Position numbers and translations under genes: made by a program
Notes under the pieces: generated by a model
Told to the model about the DNA's origin: nothing
Database searches by the model: none
Seen by the model: only the letters and a program-made list of their open reading frames with translations
NCBI RefSeq assembly: GCF_000189395.1
Contig: NZ_AEPB01000018.1
Coordinates: 1 to 64,000 of the forward strand
Source: Planococcus donghaensis MPA1U2
GTDB lineage: Bacteria > Bacillota > Bacilli > Bacillales_A > Planococcaceae
Reading direction: 5' to 3'
DNA: 64,000 nt
Shown here: positions 1 through 8,276 of the stretch, one piece after another
How positions within the stretch are numbered: the stretch's first letter is position 1
How the letters are laid out: every line of letters begins with the position of its first letter

Positions 1-21
1 GGTTTTTGTAATTCATCACGG

Positions 22-183
22 TTATAAAACGACTACAAAGATTAACGTGAACACTAAACTAGTAACGGTTGATATCACCCAGTAGTTTTTGTCGCGAATG
101 TTGAGTAAAAGAAATCCAACGATAAAATTGATGAGTAGCATAGCGATAAACACAAGAGCAAGGGTAAGTGGTATATATAACAT
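22..183 (-). CDS. Small two-helix membrane protein, 53 aa
   Basis: A short minus-strand ORF beginning MLYIPLTLAL and ending FTLIFVVVL. The start ATG at 181-183 is preceded by GGAGGAG at good spacing. The protein is almost entirely two hydrophobic segments (about residues 3-27 and 37-53) joined by a short charged loop, NIRDKNYW. It lies downstream of the decayed DUF1572 gene and could share its transcript. No family is recognised. The longer overlapping frame at 59-283 was rejected because it has no membrane logic and no ribosome binding site. Confidence 0.6.
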   Translation of the reverse strand: MLYIPLTLALVFIAMLLINFIVGFLLLNIRDKNYWVISTVTSLVFTLIFVVVL

Positions 184-263
184 AGAGTGCTCCTCCGATC
201 ATTAAGATTGATGCTTCTTTAACTCCGACTGTAAATACGATTCTGATTTTCCTTTTGGAATAC

Positions 264-737
264 TCAGTGTTCCCAATTGTCATTTTTTATTTGTTTTCCA
301 ATATAAACAATTTGACCGACGTGGTAAGCGTAATGAGCCATTTGTCTTTCAATGGCTTCTAATACTGTGTGTTTTTCTCCACGAATGGTGATCCTTTTGA
401 ATAAGTCTTGGCTTTCTAAACTTCTCAATGTAGTAAACAATGTGGTCCAGCCTTTTTCCCAAACAATGATCAGTTCGTGTTTCGTTAAAATACCATCATC
501 AAATTCCTGATCACGATTTCTAGTGAGTTTTTCTCCATCCGTCGTTAAAAAATCAGACCATCTAGATACCATGTTTCCACTTACATGCTTGACGATAATT
601 TCTACGCTATTAAAAGCCTCGTTTAATCTCCAGTGTATATCAGCCTCAGATAATTGATTGATGGTTCGATCTCCAAGATCCTTAACGCTTTAAAACCTCT
701 CTTGAATCACCTTCAAATATTCTTTTCCGAGTTCCAT
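264..737 (-). pseudogene. DUF1572 (DinB-like) protein with an internal nonsense codon
   Basis: The reading frame from ATG 735-737, preceded by AAGGAGTG, encodes MELGKEYLKVIQERF, then meets TAA at 690-692 (codon 16). It then continues in the same frame for 141 more codons to 264. The downstream part (QLSEADIHW, IIVKHVSGN, SRWSDFLTTDGEK, HYAYHVGQIVYIG) matches what I know of DUF1572, a DinB-superfamily four-helix family of unknown function in Bacillales. A single A-to-T change of an AAA lysine codon would explain the stop. Re-initiation at the ATG at 570-572 would give only 102 residues and lose the first helix. Either a recent pseudogene or a base error. Confidence 0.75.
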
Positions 738-781
738 ACCTACACACTCCTTCATTTTTATAAATGCCCAATTGAGGTGTT

Positions 782-1041
782 TTAGTGTTCAGAATCTATT
801 GCAACATTTGTATTGTCTTCTATAGAAGCTAAAACCCATCACTGTCTAACTTCACTTCTAAATAGTAGTTCTTGTGTTGCTGATTTTGCACAATCACAAA
901 GTAATTGCCTCTGCCAACATCATATCTAGTTCCGCCGTGAGACAAGTTATTGCTTTCGTAATAGTTAGTTACGATAAAATCTTTTGCGTAATGAAAGGCA
1001 GCCATTTCGTTTGCTTTATGTTCGTTTTCATAAAATTCGCT
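782..1041 (-). pseudogene. Remnant of an unrecognised protein (frameshift, no start)
   Basis: Read on the minus strand from 1041, one frame is clearly protein-like (ENEHKANEMAAFHYAKDF, GGTRYDVGRGNYFVIVQN, NYYLEVKLDSDGF) until TAG at 829-831. The sequence then resumes one frame over (VLASIEDNTNVAIDSEH, stop TAA 782-784), consistent with a one-base deletion near 829-836. There is no start codon in the first frame. An ATG with an AGGAG site nearby is in another frame, so there may also be 5' damage. The residues suggest the tail of a small secreted or surface protein, but I do not recognise the family. Confidence 0.5.
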
Positions 1042-1300
1042 CCTGTTTTTTATTACACATTATATATACATTAAATTTAATCATTGAAAAATGTAAACGT
1101 ATGTGACGTTAACTACTCTACTTAGAATAACTAGCCTGTCGGATTTTCCCTAACGCTAGTATGAAATGTTCCTGATTTTTTGATGCATTCCTAAATCGGG
1201 TGATCTATAGTACGCAATCTATATTTATTAGAGACAAATTTCGATACGTGAAAGACGCAGATTTCAGTTGTAAATAAAAAAATTGCCTGTTGTTCCGATA

Positions 1301-1328
1301 TTGACTTTTCTTTTCATATACTTATACT
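1301..1328 (+). promoter_or_regulatory. Sigma-A-type promoter of the acyl-transfer operon
   Basis: TTGACT at 1301-1306 and TATACT at 1323-1328 with a 16-base spacer. This is close to the housekeeping consensus and is the best promoter in the 1041-1452 gap. Transcription would start near 1335, about 118 bases ahead of the carrier-protein gene. Nothing else of note was seen in 1042-1300. Confidence 0.7.
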
Positions 1329-1349
1329 TGATTATGAGAATCATTTTCA
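1329..1349 (+). promoter_or_regulatory. Fur box overlapping the transcription start
   Basis: The 19-mer at 1330-1348 (GATTATGAGAATCATTTTC) matches the classical Fur box at 16 of 19 positions. Two overlapping 7-1-7 units of the Bacillus type can be read, at 1329-1343 and 1335-1349; the second fits the TGATAAT-N-ATTATCA consensus at 13 of 14 defined positions. It begins directly after the -10 hexamer, a typical position for repression by Fur-Fe(II). Iron control of the downstream operon is therefore inferred. Confidence 0.7.
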
Positions 1350-1452
1350 ATAAGATTATTAAAAGAGGTTATATGGAAAGAAATTAATGGAATCAAAGTA
1401 TATAAAATAGCGTTACGCTAATGCTAATAGATGTAATTTTGAAAGGATGTAA

Positions 1453-1704
1453 ATGATGAAAAATATCGAAAAATATAGAAATGCGTTTATGGATGCTTTG
1501 GAATTGGAAGAAGACCAGGTAAGTGAAGAGTTAGCATTAGGCGAAACAAGAGAATGGGACTCACTTGGACATATGATACTGATTTCTACGATGGAAGATG
1601 TTTTTGATGTGTCAATAGATGCTGAATGGATGACAGAATTCGATTCGTACAAAGCCGGAAAAGAGCTTTTGAATCGTTTAGGAGTAGACTTTGTAAATGA
1701 ATAG
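1453..1704 (+). CDS. Acyl/peptidyl carrier protein, 83 aa
   Basis: Small acidic carrier-domain protein. The motif EWDSLGHM contains the serine (Ser37) expected to carry 4'-phosphopantetheine, followed by the usual helix ILISTMEDVFDV. Length and motif fit the DltC/ACP class. Start choice is between tandem ATGs at 1453 and 1456, after AAGGATG. It is the first gene after the Fur-box promoter, and its 3' end overlaps the AMP-ligase start by 8 bases, so the two are translationally coupled and the ligase most likely loads this carrier. The acyl or aminoacyl cargo cannot be read from sequence. Confidence 0.88.
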   Translation: MMKNIEKYRNAFMDALELEEDQVSEELALGETREWDSLGHMILISTMEDVFDVSIDAEWMTEFDSYKAGKELLNRLGVDFVNE

Positions 1705-3091
1705 GTTTAAAAAGCTTGAAGAGTTTGGCACTCGAACCGCTGTATATGCGGAAAGAGAATACTCTTACGCTGAAATGGTAGAGGTTGCTGACGAAATCTG
1801 CAGTCATGTAGGTGAAAGAACGCTGGTTTTTTGTTTGTCTTCAAATAATAAAGAGTCTCTATTTGGTTACGTGGGCTTTATAAGAGGGCACGTTGTACCG
1901 GTCTTGTTAGATGCATCTATCCCCGTGGAGCGGTTGCAAAAACTAATCGAGCTTTATAAGCCTGCGTATATTTGGGCGAGTAGTGAAAACCAAGACCTTT
2001 TAAACGCAATGGATAGTACATTCGTGTTTGGAGATTACTCATTATTTAAATGTCCAACAGCTATTCAACATGAGCTTGCTGAAGATCTTGCGCTCCTTTT
2101 AACCACCTCAGGAAGTACTGGCAGCCCCAAGTTTGTACGCTTAAGTTACCAAAACATTTTCAATAATGCTGAATCTATCGTGAAGTATCTTGGTATTAAA
2201 GCAGACGATAAACCGATCACAACACTTCCTATGAATTACTCTTATGGTCTGTCAATTATTAATAGTCACTTCATTTGCGGAGCGACCATGATTGTCACGG
2301 ATGCATCGATCATGAAAAAAGAGTTTTGGGACTTATGCAAAGAGCAGGGAGCCACAACTTTTGGAGGCGTTCCTTTCGTCTATGAGATGCTCCGTCGGCT
2401 GAAATTTGAAGAGATGAATCTTCCAAGTTTGAAAAAACTCACACAAGCAGGCGGCAAATTAAGTTCAGAACTATCGTCCAAATTTGCTGAAGTGTGTAGT
2501 CAAAAAGGGATTCAATTTTTCACTATGTATGGTCAAACAGAAGCAACGGCGCGGATGAGCTATTTACCTGCCGAAAAAAACCTTGATAAAGCCGGAAGTA
2601 TTGGAATCGCCATACCCGGCGGAGAACTGATGCTGCAAGATGCTAATGGTACCAACATTACAACACCTCATGAAATCGGCGAATTGATATACAAAGGACC
2701 CAATGTTTCTTTAGGGTATGCGGAGTCGTTAGCCGATTTATCGAAAAAAGATGAGAACAATGGGTTGCTGCACACAGGTGATCTAGCTTACTTTGATGAG
2801 GATGGCTATTTCTTTATAACTGGACGAATCAAAAGAATCATTAAAGTCGCTGGAAGCCGCATCAGCTTAGATGAAGTGGAAGAACTTTTAACTGAGCATG
2901 GTCATGAGTGTGTTTGCGCGGGGACAGATGACCAAATGATCGTTTACACATTAAAAGAAGATCAGCTTCAAATTAAAAAAATAATGAAGGAAAAATTAAA
3001 CTTAAGGGGCGTTAAGATTTTCAGAATTGAGGAATTCCCACGTAATCCTTTTGGGAAGATCCTCTATTCCGAGTTACCTACAGATAGATAA
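1697..3091 (+). CDS. AMP-dependent acyl/aminoacyl-carrier ligase, 464 aa
   Basis: ANL-superfamily adenylating enzyme. The phosphate loop TTSGSTGSPK is at residues 136-145. It is followed by MYGQTEATARM (A5-type motif), HTGDLAYFDEDGY, the hinge GRIKRIIKVAGSRISLDE, and the C-terminal catalytic lysine context NPFGKIL. It should activate a carboxylic acid with ATP and load it on the carrier encoded just upstream (8-base overlap), as DltA does for D-alanine with DltC. At 464 residues it is shorter than typical DltA (about 500). The gene order carrier-ligase-MBOAT-SGNH also differs from dltABCD, so I do not call it DltA. Confidence 0.88.
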   Translation: MNRFKKLEEFGTRTAVYAEREYSYAEMVEVADEICSHVGERTLVFCLSSNNKESLFGYVGFIRGHVVPVLLDASIPVERLQKLIELYKPAYIWASSENQDLLNAMDSTFVFGDYSLFKCPTAIQHELAEDLALLLTTSGSTGSPKFVRLSYQNIFNNAESIVKYLGIKADDKPITTLPMNYSYGLSIINSHFICGATMIVTDASIMKKEFWDLCKEQGATTFGGVPFVYEMLRRLKFEEMNLPSLKKLTQAGGKLSSELSSKFAEVCSQKGIQFFTMYGQTEATARMSYLPAEKNLDKAGSIGIAIPGGELMLQDANGTNITTPHEIGELIYKGPNVSLGYAESLADLSKKDENNGLLHTGDLAYFDEDGYFFITGRIKRIIKVAGSRISLDEVEELLTEHGHECVCAGTDDQMIVYTLKEDQLQIKKIMKEKLNLRGVKIFRIEEFPRNPFGKILYSELPTDR

Positions 3092-3235
3092 TATACAATC
3101 ACCTGAACTCGTTACAGGAGATGTAATAGATGTGATAAAACTTTATCTACTGAAAGTTGAAATTGAGTGTAGGTAAGGTAGTTGTTTATCTTATTTTATA
3201 TAAAATCTTAAGTTTATTTTTGATCAGGTGATTGG

Positions 3236-4687
3236 ATGACTTTTATATCAATTGAGTTTCTGTTATTTTTCGCAGGTATCGTTTTTACGTATTATTTAGT
3301 TCCACACAAGTGGAGATGGATTCTTTTACTAGCCGCCAGTTACAGTTTTTACGCTACGTTGAGCGGCTACTTCGTCCTGTTGCTACTTATCAGCACAGTG
3401 TTTACTTATTTTACGGGAATAGTCATTGAAAAACAGGAAACCAAACAACAGAAGAAAAGAGCCATGCTAGTTGGAATTTGCGTATTGCTGTTTTTTCTCG
3501 GCTGGTTTAAATATTTTAATTTTGTAAATGACTCGATTCGAGCCATTTCAACATACATGAATTGGAATTATGCCATACCCTATCAAGAGATTATCCTGCC
3601 TTTAGCCATTTCTTTTTATACCTTTCAGGCAGTCAGTTATCTTGTCGACATCTCTAGAGGCAAGCAAAAAGCAGAAAGACATTACGGTTATTTCTCCATC
3701 TATTTTGCGTTTTTCCCGCAATTGGTTGCCGGACCGATTGAACGTGCGAAGAAATTGCTTCCTCAATTCAAAGTTGAACAAACGTTAAACTATGACAATA
3801 TAAGCTATGGGATGAAGCGAATCGCATGGGGATTTTTCAAGAAAACATTGATTGCGGATCGACTCGCTCCAATTGTAGCGAGTGTATACGATAGTCCTGA
3901 CCCAACCGGTTCACAAATTGTCCTAGCTACTGTTTTATTTTCGATTCAATTGTATGCTGATTTTTCAGCACTCAGTGACATAGCCATTGGTTGCGCACGA
4001 ATGCTTGGGATTAGACTTACCGAAAACTTTAAGCAACCGCATTTTGCCACATCAATCGGAGATTTCTGGAATAGATGGCACATTACGCTTTCGACATGGC
4101 TTAGAGACTATATCTTTATGCCTTTATGTAAAGGAAAAAAGAAAAGAAGCGAAATTTATGTAGCTATCATCATTACGTTTTTAATAAGTGGCATTTGGCA
4201 TGGAGCGGCTTGGACATTTGTGTTGTGGGGGCTAATTCACGGTTTTTACCGTGCTTTTGGAGATCACACAAAACATTTTCGTGGGAAGGTGGCGACATTT
4301 ATTCGTTTGGATCAAAGTCCATCGCTGCATAAATGGATGAAAATCACTATTACTTTTCTTCTTGTGTGTTTTTCACGCGTGTTCTTCCGATCGGATTCCG
4401 TTACAGTCGCATTTGAAAATGCGCAACATTTCTTATCGCCTAGCTCGTGGAGCCCATCCGGAATCATCGTAGCGTTTGAGATGTTTTCACTCCTCGACTT
4501 AGTGATTTTTAGCTTTTTCTTTATCGTAATGCAGTTGTATCATTATATCGAAAGAAAAAATACGTCAACGTGGAACTGGCTATCGCAACGCCCGGCAGTT
4601 GCTCGTTTTGCCGTGTATGTATTAATCGTTGTATCAGTTCTGGTGTTTGGTGCTACAGGTCAAGGGTTTGTTTACGGTGGATTTTAA
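3236..4687 (+). CDS. MBOAT membrane O-acyltransferase (DltB/AlgI/PatA-like), 483 aa
   Basis: Polytopic protein with about ten to eleven hydrophobic segments and MBOAT hallmarks: FWNRWHITLSTWLRDYIF (His282) and SGIWHGAAWTF (His322, the invariant histidine). GPIERAKKLLPQF is the conserved cytoplasmic loop also seen in AlgI and DltB. The family moves acyl groups across the membrane from a carrier or CoA donor to an extracytoplasmic acceptor. Start ATG 3236 follows AGGTGA. A 144-base gap separates it from the ligase with no terminator seen, so it is probably the same operon. Confidence 0.9.
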   Translation: MTFISIEFLLFFAGIVFTYYLVPHKWRWILLLAASYSFYATLSGYFVLLLLISTVFTYFTGIVIEKQETKQQKKRAMLVGICVLLFFLGWFKYFNFVNDSIRAISTYMNWNYAIPYQEIILPLAISFYTFQAVSYLVDISRGKQKAERHYGYFSIYFAFFPQLVAGPIERAKKLLPQFKVEQTLNYDNISYGMKRIAWGFFKKTLIADRLAPIVASVYDSPDPTGSQIVLATVLFSIQLYADFSALSDIAIGCARMLGIRLTENFKQPHFATSIGDFWNRWHITLSTWLRDYIFMPLCKGKKKRSEIYVAIIITFLISGIWHGAAWTFVLWGLIHGFYRAFGDHTKHFRGKVATFIRLDQSPSLHKWMKITITFLLVCFSRVFFRSDSVTVAFENAQHFLSPSSWSPSGIIVAFEMFSLLDLVIFSFFFIVMQLYHYIERKNTSTWNWLSQRPAVARFAVYVLIVVSVLVFGATGQGFVYGGF

Positions 4688-4753
4688 TCGTAAACAAACT
4701 GCGTGCCAGTCCATCAGTTTAGTAAAAAGAGTACAAGATCGAAAGGATTTGCC

Positions 4754-5665
4754 ATGGGCCGTTTATTCATTAAGTTAACTATAATCATCACTGTAGCTTT
4801 ACTGTTGTTTATACCAGTCAATAACTTTGTAAAGCAGTCTCGGAGTTACAACATCAACGAGGACATCCTAACGTTTAAGAAAGATCCTTATCCCGTTGAC
4901 ATCATCAATTTAGGTGCCTCTCATTCCATGTATGGTTATTATTTTAAGCCAACGGGTTTGGCTCACTTGGATTTAGCTCTTCCGGGTCAGGCGCTCGAAT
5001 ACGACTTTAAATTATTGAAAGAGTATGGTGAGTATTTGAAATCGGATGGAGTTGTCATATTATCCATTTCTCAAATGACGTTCATAAATAGGGAGAACGA
5101 GGATGTAGACGAAGGACGTTATTATGAAATTTTAGATCGTACGCAAATTGAATCGTTTCGATTGTTGGATTATTATAAGTATATGTATTTTCCAGGCACA
5201 AATAGTGACAATTTTACTTCTGCGCTCTCAAGTAAATGGAAAGGCCTTAAATGGACTTCTCATCAATCTTGGGCAAATAATGGCGAAAATTATGCAGAAA
5301 GAAAAACCGAATACGTAGAAGAGCAATATAGAAAAGCAATTGAGCATAATTACATGGAACAAAACCTAGAGCGGTTAAAAGAAATATTGGAATATTGTCA
5401 AGAGCAGGGCTACGAAGTCATTTTAACTATGGAGCCCGTACACAAGACGTACCAAGAACATTTTGATGAAGAAGTCATGAATCGACTTGTTTTTCAGCAC
5501 TTAAACACTCTTGAAACAGATGTGCCTTTTTTAAATTATATGAACGATGAACGTTTCACAGACAACAAAGAGTATTTTATCGATTCCGACCATTTAAACA
5601 GTAAGGGAAGAAAAAAATATTCGTGGATTGTTTACGAAGAGCTCAAAAGTTTAGGGTATTTTTGA
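4754..5665 (+). CDS. Membrane-anchored SGNH-type acyltransferase (DltD/PatB-like), 303 aa
   Basis: One N-terminal transmembrane segment (residues 4-22) precedes an extracytoplasmic domain. LGASHS (Ser56) looks like the SGNH nucleophile block and FIDSDHLN near the C-terminus (Asp277, His280) like the DxxH block. Such proteins partner MBOATs and deliver the acyl group to a cell-wall polymer or polysaccharide. I chose ATG 4754 because AAAGGA lies just upstream; a GTG at 4703 would add 17 residues but has no site. It is the last gene before the terminator at 5733. Confidence 0.8.
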   Translation: MGRLFIKLTIIITVALLLFIPVNNFVKQSRSYNINEDILTFKKDPYPVDIINLGASHSMYGYYFKPTGLAHLDLALPGQALEYDFKLLKEYGEYLKSDGVVILSISQMTFINRENEDVDEGRYYEILDRTQIESFRLLDYYKYMYFPGTNSDNFTSALSSKWKGLKWTSHQSWANNGENYAERKTEYVEEQYRKAIEHNYMEQNLERLKEILEYCQEQGYEVILTMEPVHKTYQEHFDEEVMNRLVFQHLNTLETDVPFLNYMNDERFTDNKEYFIDSDHLNSKGRKKYSWIVYEELKSLGYF

Positions 5666-5732
5666 GTGATCGTTATGTTTTATTGTTTATCGCTGCTCAT
5701 TTGAGCGGAGACTAACATGGTTTATATTAATA

Positions 5733-5785
5733 CTCCTGGAGGGCAAGAATTGACATTCAATTCTTGCCCTCCAGGAGATTTTTTT
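5733..5785 (+). terminator. Terminator of the acyl-transfer operon
   Basis: A perfect 21-bp stem (5733-5753 with 5757-5777), 3-base loop, then T7. Very strong, and it closes the Fur-box operon. Confidence 0.93.
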
Positions 5786-5840
5786 GTCTATAATGGCAAA
5801 AATTCGATGCGTTTAAGACAAAGATTCTTTATGGACCTTT

Positions 5841-6275
5841 TTAATTGAAGAAATGAATAGGGAGGTACGGGTATAAAAAGACAACTAGAAGATGAACTCC
5901 GACGATACTCCAAGCTACAAAGTGGTTCTCTATTTTTTGAACAACTAAAAACATTAATGAACCTGTTAATGCGGCTAAAAAGAAAAAAGGACTATTTGAA
6001 AAATCTGTTAAAAATTCGAGACCGATTCCAAGGATTATTCCGATACTTGAAAATATAGCAACCTTTTTCCTGGTAAAGACCGCTTTATTTGAATCGCGAA
6101 TTATTATAAAAATAGCAATCAATCCTATAACATACCCAATGAAAGTTGCATACATTATAAAAAAGTAAAAGTAGTCAGATTGGTAGTGCGGATCAAATAA
6201 GTAAGTCAAAATCATGTATGCGGACACCGAAGAAATAATAGATGCGGAAGAACCTTTCAAATAATTGAGTACCAT
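5841..6275 (-). CDS. Four-helix membrane protein, unknown function, 144 aa
   Basis: Starts MVLNYLKGSS after GGAGAG at good spacing. Four hydrophobic segments (about residues 12-30, 37-60, 70-90, 95-112) plus a hydrophobic C-terminus, VGVHLLVVFLYPYLPIHF. No catalytic motif or family is recognised. It is convergent with the acyl-transfer operon and codirectional with the small membrane protein at 6331. Confidence 0.7.
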   Translation of the reverse strand: MVLNYLKGSSASIISSVSAYMILTYLFDPHYQSDYFYFFIMYATFIGYVIGLIAIFIIIRDSNKAVFTRKKVAIFSSIGIILGIGLEFLTDFSNSPFFFLAALTGSLMFLVVQKIENHFVAWSIVGVHLLVVFLYPYLPIHFFN

Positions 6276-6330
6276 TTAACTTCTCTCCTCTAAACGATGT
6301 CATCTATTAGTCAGTATTACATGTTCATAT

Positions 6331-6498
6331 TTAATTAATCGTTATTAAAAATGATGCAGTGCATGTGATGATTAGAGAAATTGCTAGTCCAATCTGATTT
6401 TTACTCATTTTTGAATTCTTTCGCGTTCCTATAAAAAGTGTAACAAGACCATAAAGTGTTCCACACGCAAAAACGAGGGGCAAGATTATCGAATCCAA
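6331..6498 (-). CDS. Small two-helix membrane protein, 55 aa
   Basis: TTG start at 6496-6498 preceded by AAGGAG with 8-base spacing. It encodes MDSIILPLVFACGTLYGLVT, a short basic loop (GTRKNSKMSKNQ) and a second hydrophobic helix, ending ASFLITIN. The good ribosome site and helix-loop-helix pattern support a real gene. Probably cotranscribed with the downstream four-helix membrane protein (56 bases apart). Unknown function. Confidence 0.6.
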   Translation of the reverse strand: MDSIILPLVFACGTLYGLVTLFIGTRKNSKMSKNQIGLAISLIITCTASFLITIN

Positions 6499-6643
6499 TT
6501 AAAAGTCTCCTTATGTTACAGGCTTCTTTATATGAAGATTACCTTTCGCAAATGTCATTATTAGTAAAATTAACATTTAAGTAAATCATGACATTATCAA
6601 TGAACTATGTAAATGATTTTATCTACTAAGTAGTTACTAGAAG

Positions 6644-6666
6644 AGAGGATTGTCTTTACTTTTATC
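6644..6666 (+). repeat. Short copy of the island repeat core
   Basis: GAGGATTGTCTTTACTTTTA resembles the GAGGAATGTC...ACTATTGTC core of the longer copies at 8098, 8935 and 11416. Only the core is visible, so this call is weak. The rest of 6499-6785 is AT-rich leader of the PadR gene. Confidence 0.35.
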
Positions 6667-6785
6667 TACAAACTTAAGTGCTTTAGTACATGCTGAATAA
6701 CCTCTTTTTTAATATTTTTTATTTTTTAAATAATACCTTGTATTATAGAGTAATATGAAATAAAGTAATATAAAGGGGTGTGAAA

Positions 6786-7121
6786 ATGGAAATTAGTAAA
6801 GAGGTACTAAAAGGCCATATTGATACATTAATTCTTTCTCTTTTACATGGCAGAGATATGTATGGGTATGAAATAGCTAAAATTGTTCGTGAAAAAAGTG
6901 AAGACCAATTCGAGTTAAAAGAAGGAACACTTTATTTATCATTAAAGCGATTAGAAAAAAGTGAATGGATCACCTCTTACTGGGGCGATGAACAAGGACC
7001 AGGAGGAAGAAGGAAATATTACAAACTCACGCCTGTAGGTGAAAAAGGATTTGAAGAGAAACGTTCAGAATGGGAATTTGTAAAAAAACTGATGGACTTA
7101 TTTTTAGAAAGGGGAGAATAG
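6786..7121 (+). CDS. PadR-family transcriptional regulator, 111 aa
   Basis: PadR winged helix: LKGHIDTLILSLLHGRDMYGYEI, then the wing helix EGTLYLSLKRLEKSEWI and GPGGRRKYYKLTPVGE, all typical. Start ATG 6786 fits AGGGG at 6774-6778; the GTG at 6780 would be too close. One base separates it from the next gene, so they form an operon. Regulators of this subfamily often sit beside a membrane protein whose expression they repress. AT-rich direct repeats (TAATATGAAATAAAG and TAATATAAAG) just upstream may be the operator. Confidence 0.88.
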   Translation: MEISKEVLKGHIDTLILSLLHGRDMYGYEIAKIVREKSEDQFELKEGTLYLSLKRLEKSEWITSYWGDEQGPGGRRKYYKLTPVGEKGFEEKRSEWEFVKKLMDLFLERGE

Positions 7122-7122
7122 G

Positions 7123-7941
7123 ATGAAACAAATAGAAGCGTATGTTGAGGAATTGTATCAAGGTGTCGGTGGAAACAAAAAAGAGATTAATGAGTCAAAA
7201 AAAGAAATGAAAAGCCACTTATTAGAAGCTGTTCATGAGTTGAAACAAGAAGGAAAATCAGAAAAAGAAGCAATTCAACTTGCTATTGAACGTTTTGGTG
7301 GAGAACAAGAAATGCGTTCGGTAGTTGGTCAGTTATTTAAGGCACAACGAATATTTGCTAATTGGATTCTCTATTTAGCCATAACCGTTCTACTGTTAAG
7401 TATTGTGGCAGTCGGATTACTTTCTGCATACGAAAATGAAAATGCCTCTGAGAATTCCGAAGTTGCTTCAGCTGTACACGAAATTTTAACTAGTCAAGGT
7501 TCGCTAACCGATTCAATGAAAACTGAAATTGCTGCTTTAATCGACGGAACAGATCAAATTTCAAAAGTTGAAATCTATAACGTCAGTGGTGTGGGTGTAA
7601 ATTCCGTATTTGACTACGTAGAGAGCGCAAAACCTGAGTATCAATACAGTAAGTCTGTTTGGTCTCCAGATTGGCTACTAGCAAACTTTTACCCTTATGG
7701 AAGTGGTGGGGGGGATAAGTGGTATGTTCAAATGGAAACACGACTTATCGGCAGCTGGATGGGAATTATTTTATTTTCAGGATTAGCGGTCTATGCAACG
7801 CTATTCACAATATGGGCAATAATTAATGCCTATCATCACAGACGATTAAATATTGCCTGGATTATTGCTTTTGCTATTTTTAATGTAGTCGGTTATTTAG
7901 TTTATATTTTAGTAGGTAAGAGAAAAATGAGATATAACTAA
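7123..7941 (+). CDS. Membrane protein with DUF1700/permease-prefix-like N-terminus, 272 aa
   Basis: Residues 1-70 form a charged helical domain (VEELYQGVGGNKKEINESKKEMKSHLLEAV ... AIERFGGEQEMRSVVGQ when read in parts), as in DUF1700 or permease-prefix proteins partnered with PadR regulators. One membrane helix (about 80-103) precedes an external loop (104-205), and two more helices lie near the C-terminus. It likely works with the PadR protein as an envelope-stress or antimicrobial-response pair. That role is inference from gene pairing only. Confidence 0.65.
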   Translation: MKQIEAYVEELYQGVGGNKKEINESKKEMKSHLLEAVHELKQEGKSEKEAIQLAIERFGGEQEMRSVVGQLFKAQRIFANWILYLAITVLLLSIVAVGLLSAYENENASENSEVASAVHEILTSQGSLTDSMKTEIAALIDGTDQISKVEIYNVSGVGVNSVFDYVESAKPEYQYSKSVWSPDWLLANFYPYGSGGGDKWYVQMETRLIGSWMGIILFSGLAVYATLFTIWAIINAYHHRRLNIAWIIAFAIFNVVGYLVYILVGKRKMRYN

Positions 7942-8006
7942 AATTGTAAGCTTAGTCGTTAAGCGCATATTACAATTTCGAATCATATTTTGCATATAGT
8001 AAAATG

Positions 8007-8048
8007 AAACTCAGCAATCTTTATACCAAGGTGGCTGAGTTTTAGTTT
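8007..8048. terminator. Probable bidirectional terminator
   Basis: AAACTCAGC (8007-8015) pairs with GCTGAGTTT (8034-8042), with an 18-base loop and short T or A runs on both sides. A 9-bp inverted repeat AAATTGTAA/TTACAATTT lies just before it, after the stop of the membrane gene. Confidence 0.55.
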
Positions 8049-8097
8049 ATATGGGAAATTTATGGAACCAATTTTGAACTCTAATTAATATTAACAT

Positions 8098-8220
8098 TAG
8101 AGGATTGTCGATACTATTGTCATTATCGCGCATGATCTTTCGCTCTTTTACACGTACCAGTTCTGTATTTACATAATGAAACCAACCTTCACTTTAAACC
8201 GAAGGAAAAAGCAGAAAAAA
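8098..8220 (-). repeat. Island intergenic repeat, copy B
   Basis: Diverged copy of an about 120-base repeat whose plus-strand core reads AGAGGATTGTCGATACTATT, continuing through GATCTTTCGCTCTTTTAC and ACATAATGAAACCA. It aligns with the copies at 8935 and 11416. It lies between the terminator at 8007 and the 3' end of the next minus gene. Confidence 0.6.
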
Positions 8221-8276
8221 AAAAGAATAACTTTCGCTACTCTTTCTACTAGGAAATCTCTCCGACTGCAGTATAG

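Noticed and set aside
59-283. 74-codon minus-strand frame
   Set aside because: It overlaps the end of the DUF1572 gene and the small membrane gene in another frame, with no ribosome site and no sensible composition.
874-1074. 66-codon plus-strand frame
   Set aside because: It is antisense to the protein-like remnant at 782-1041, and no ribosome site was seen.
1453-5665. Canonical dlt operon
   Set aside because: Gene order, ligase length and the Fur-box promoter do not fit dltABCD, so dlt symbols were not used.
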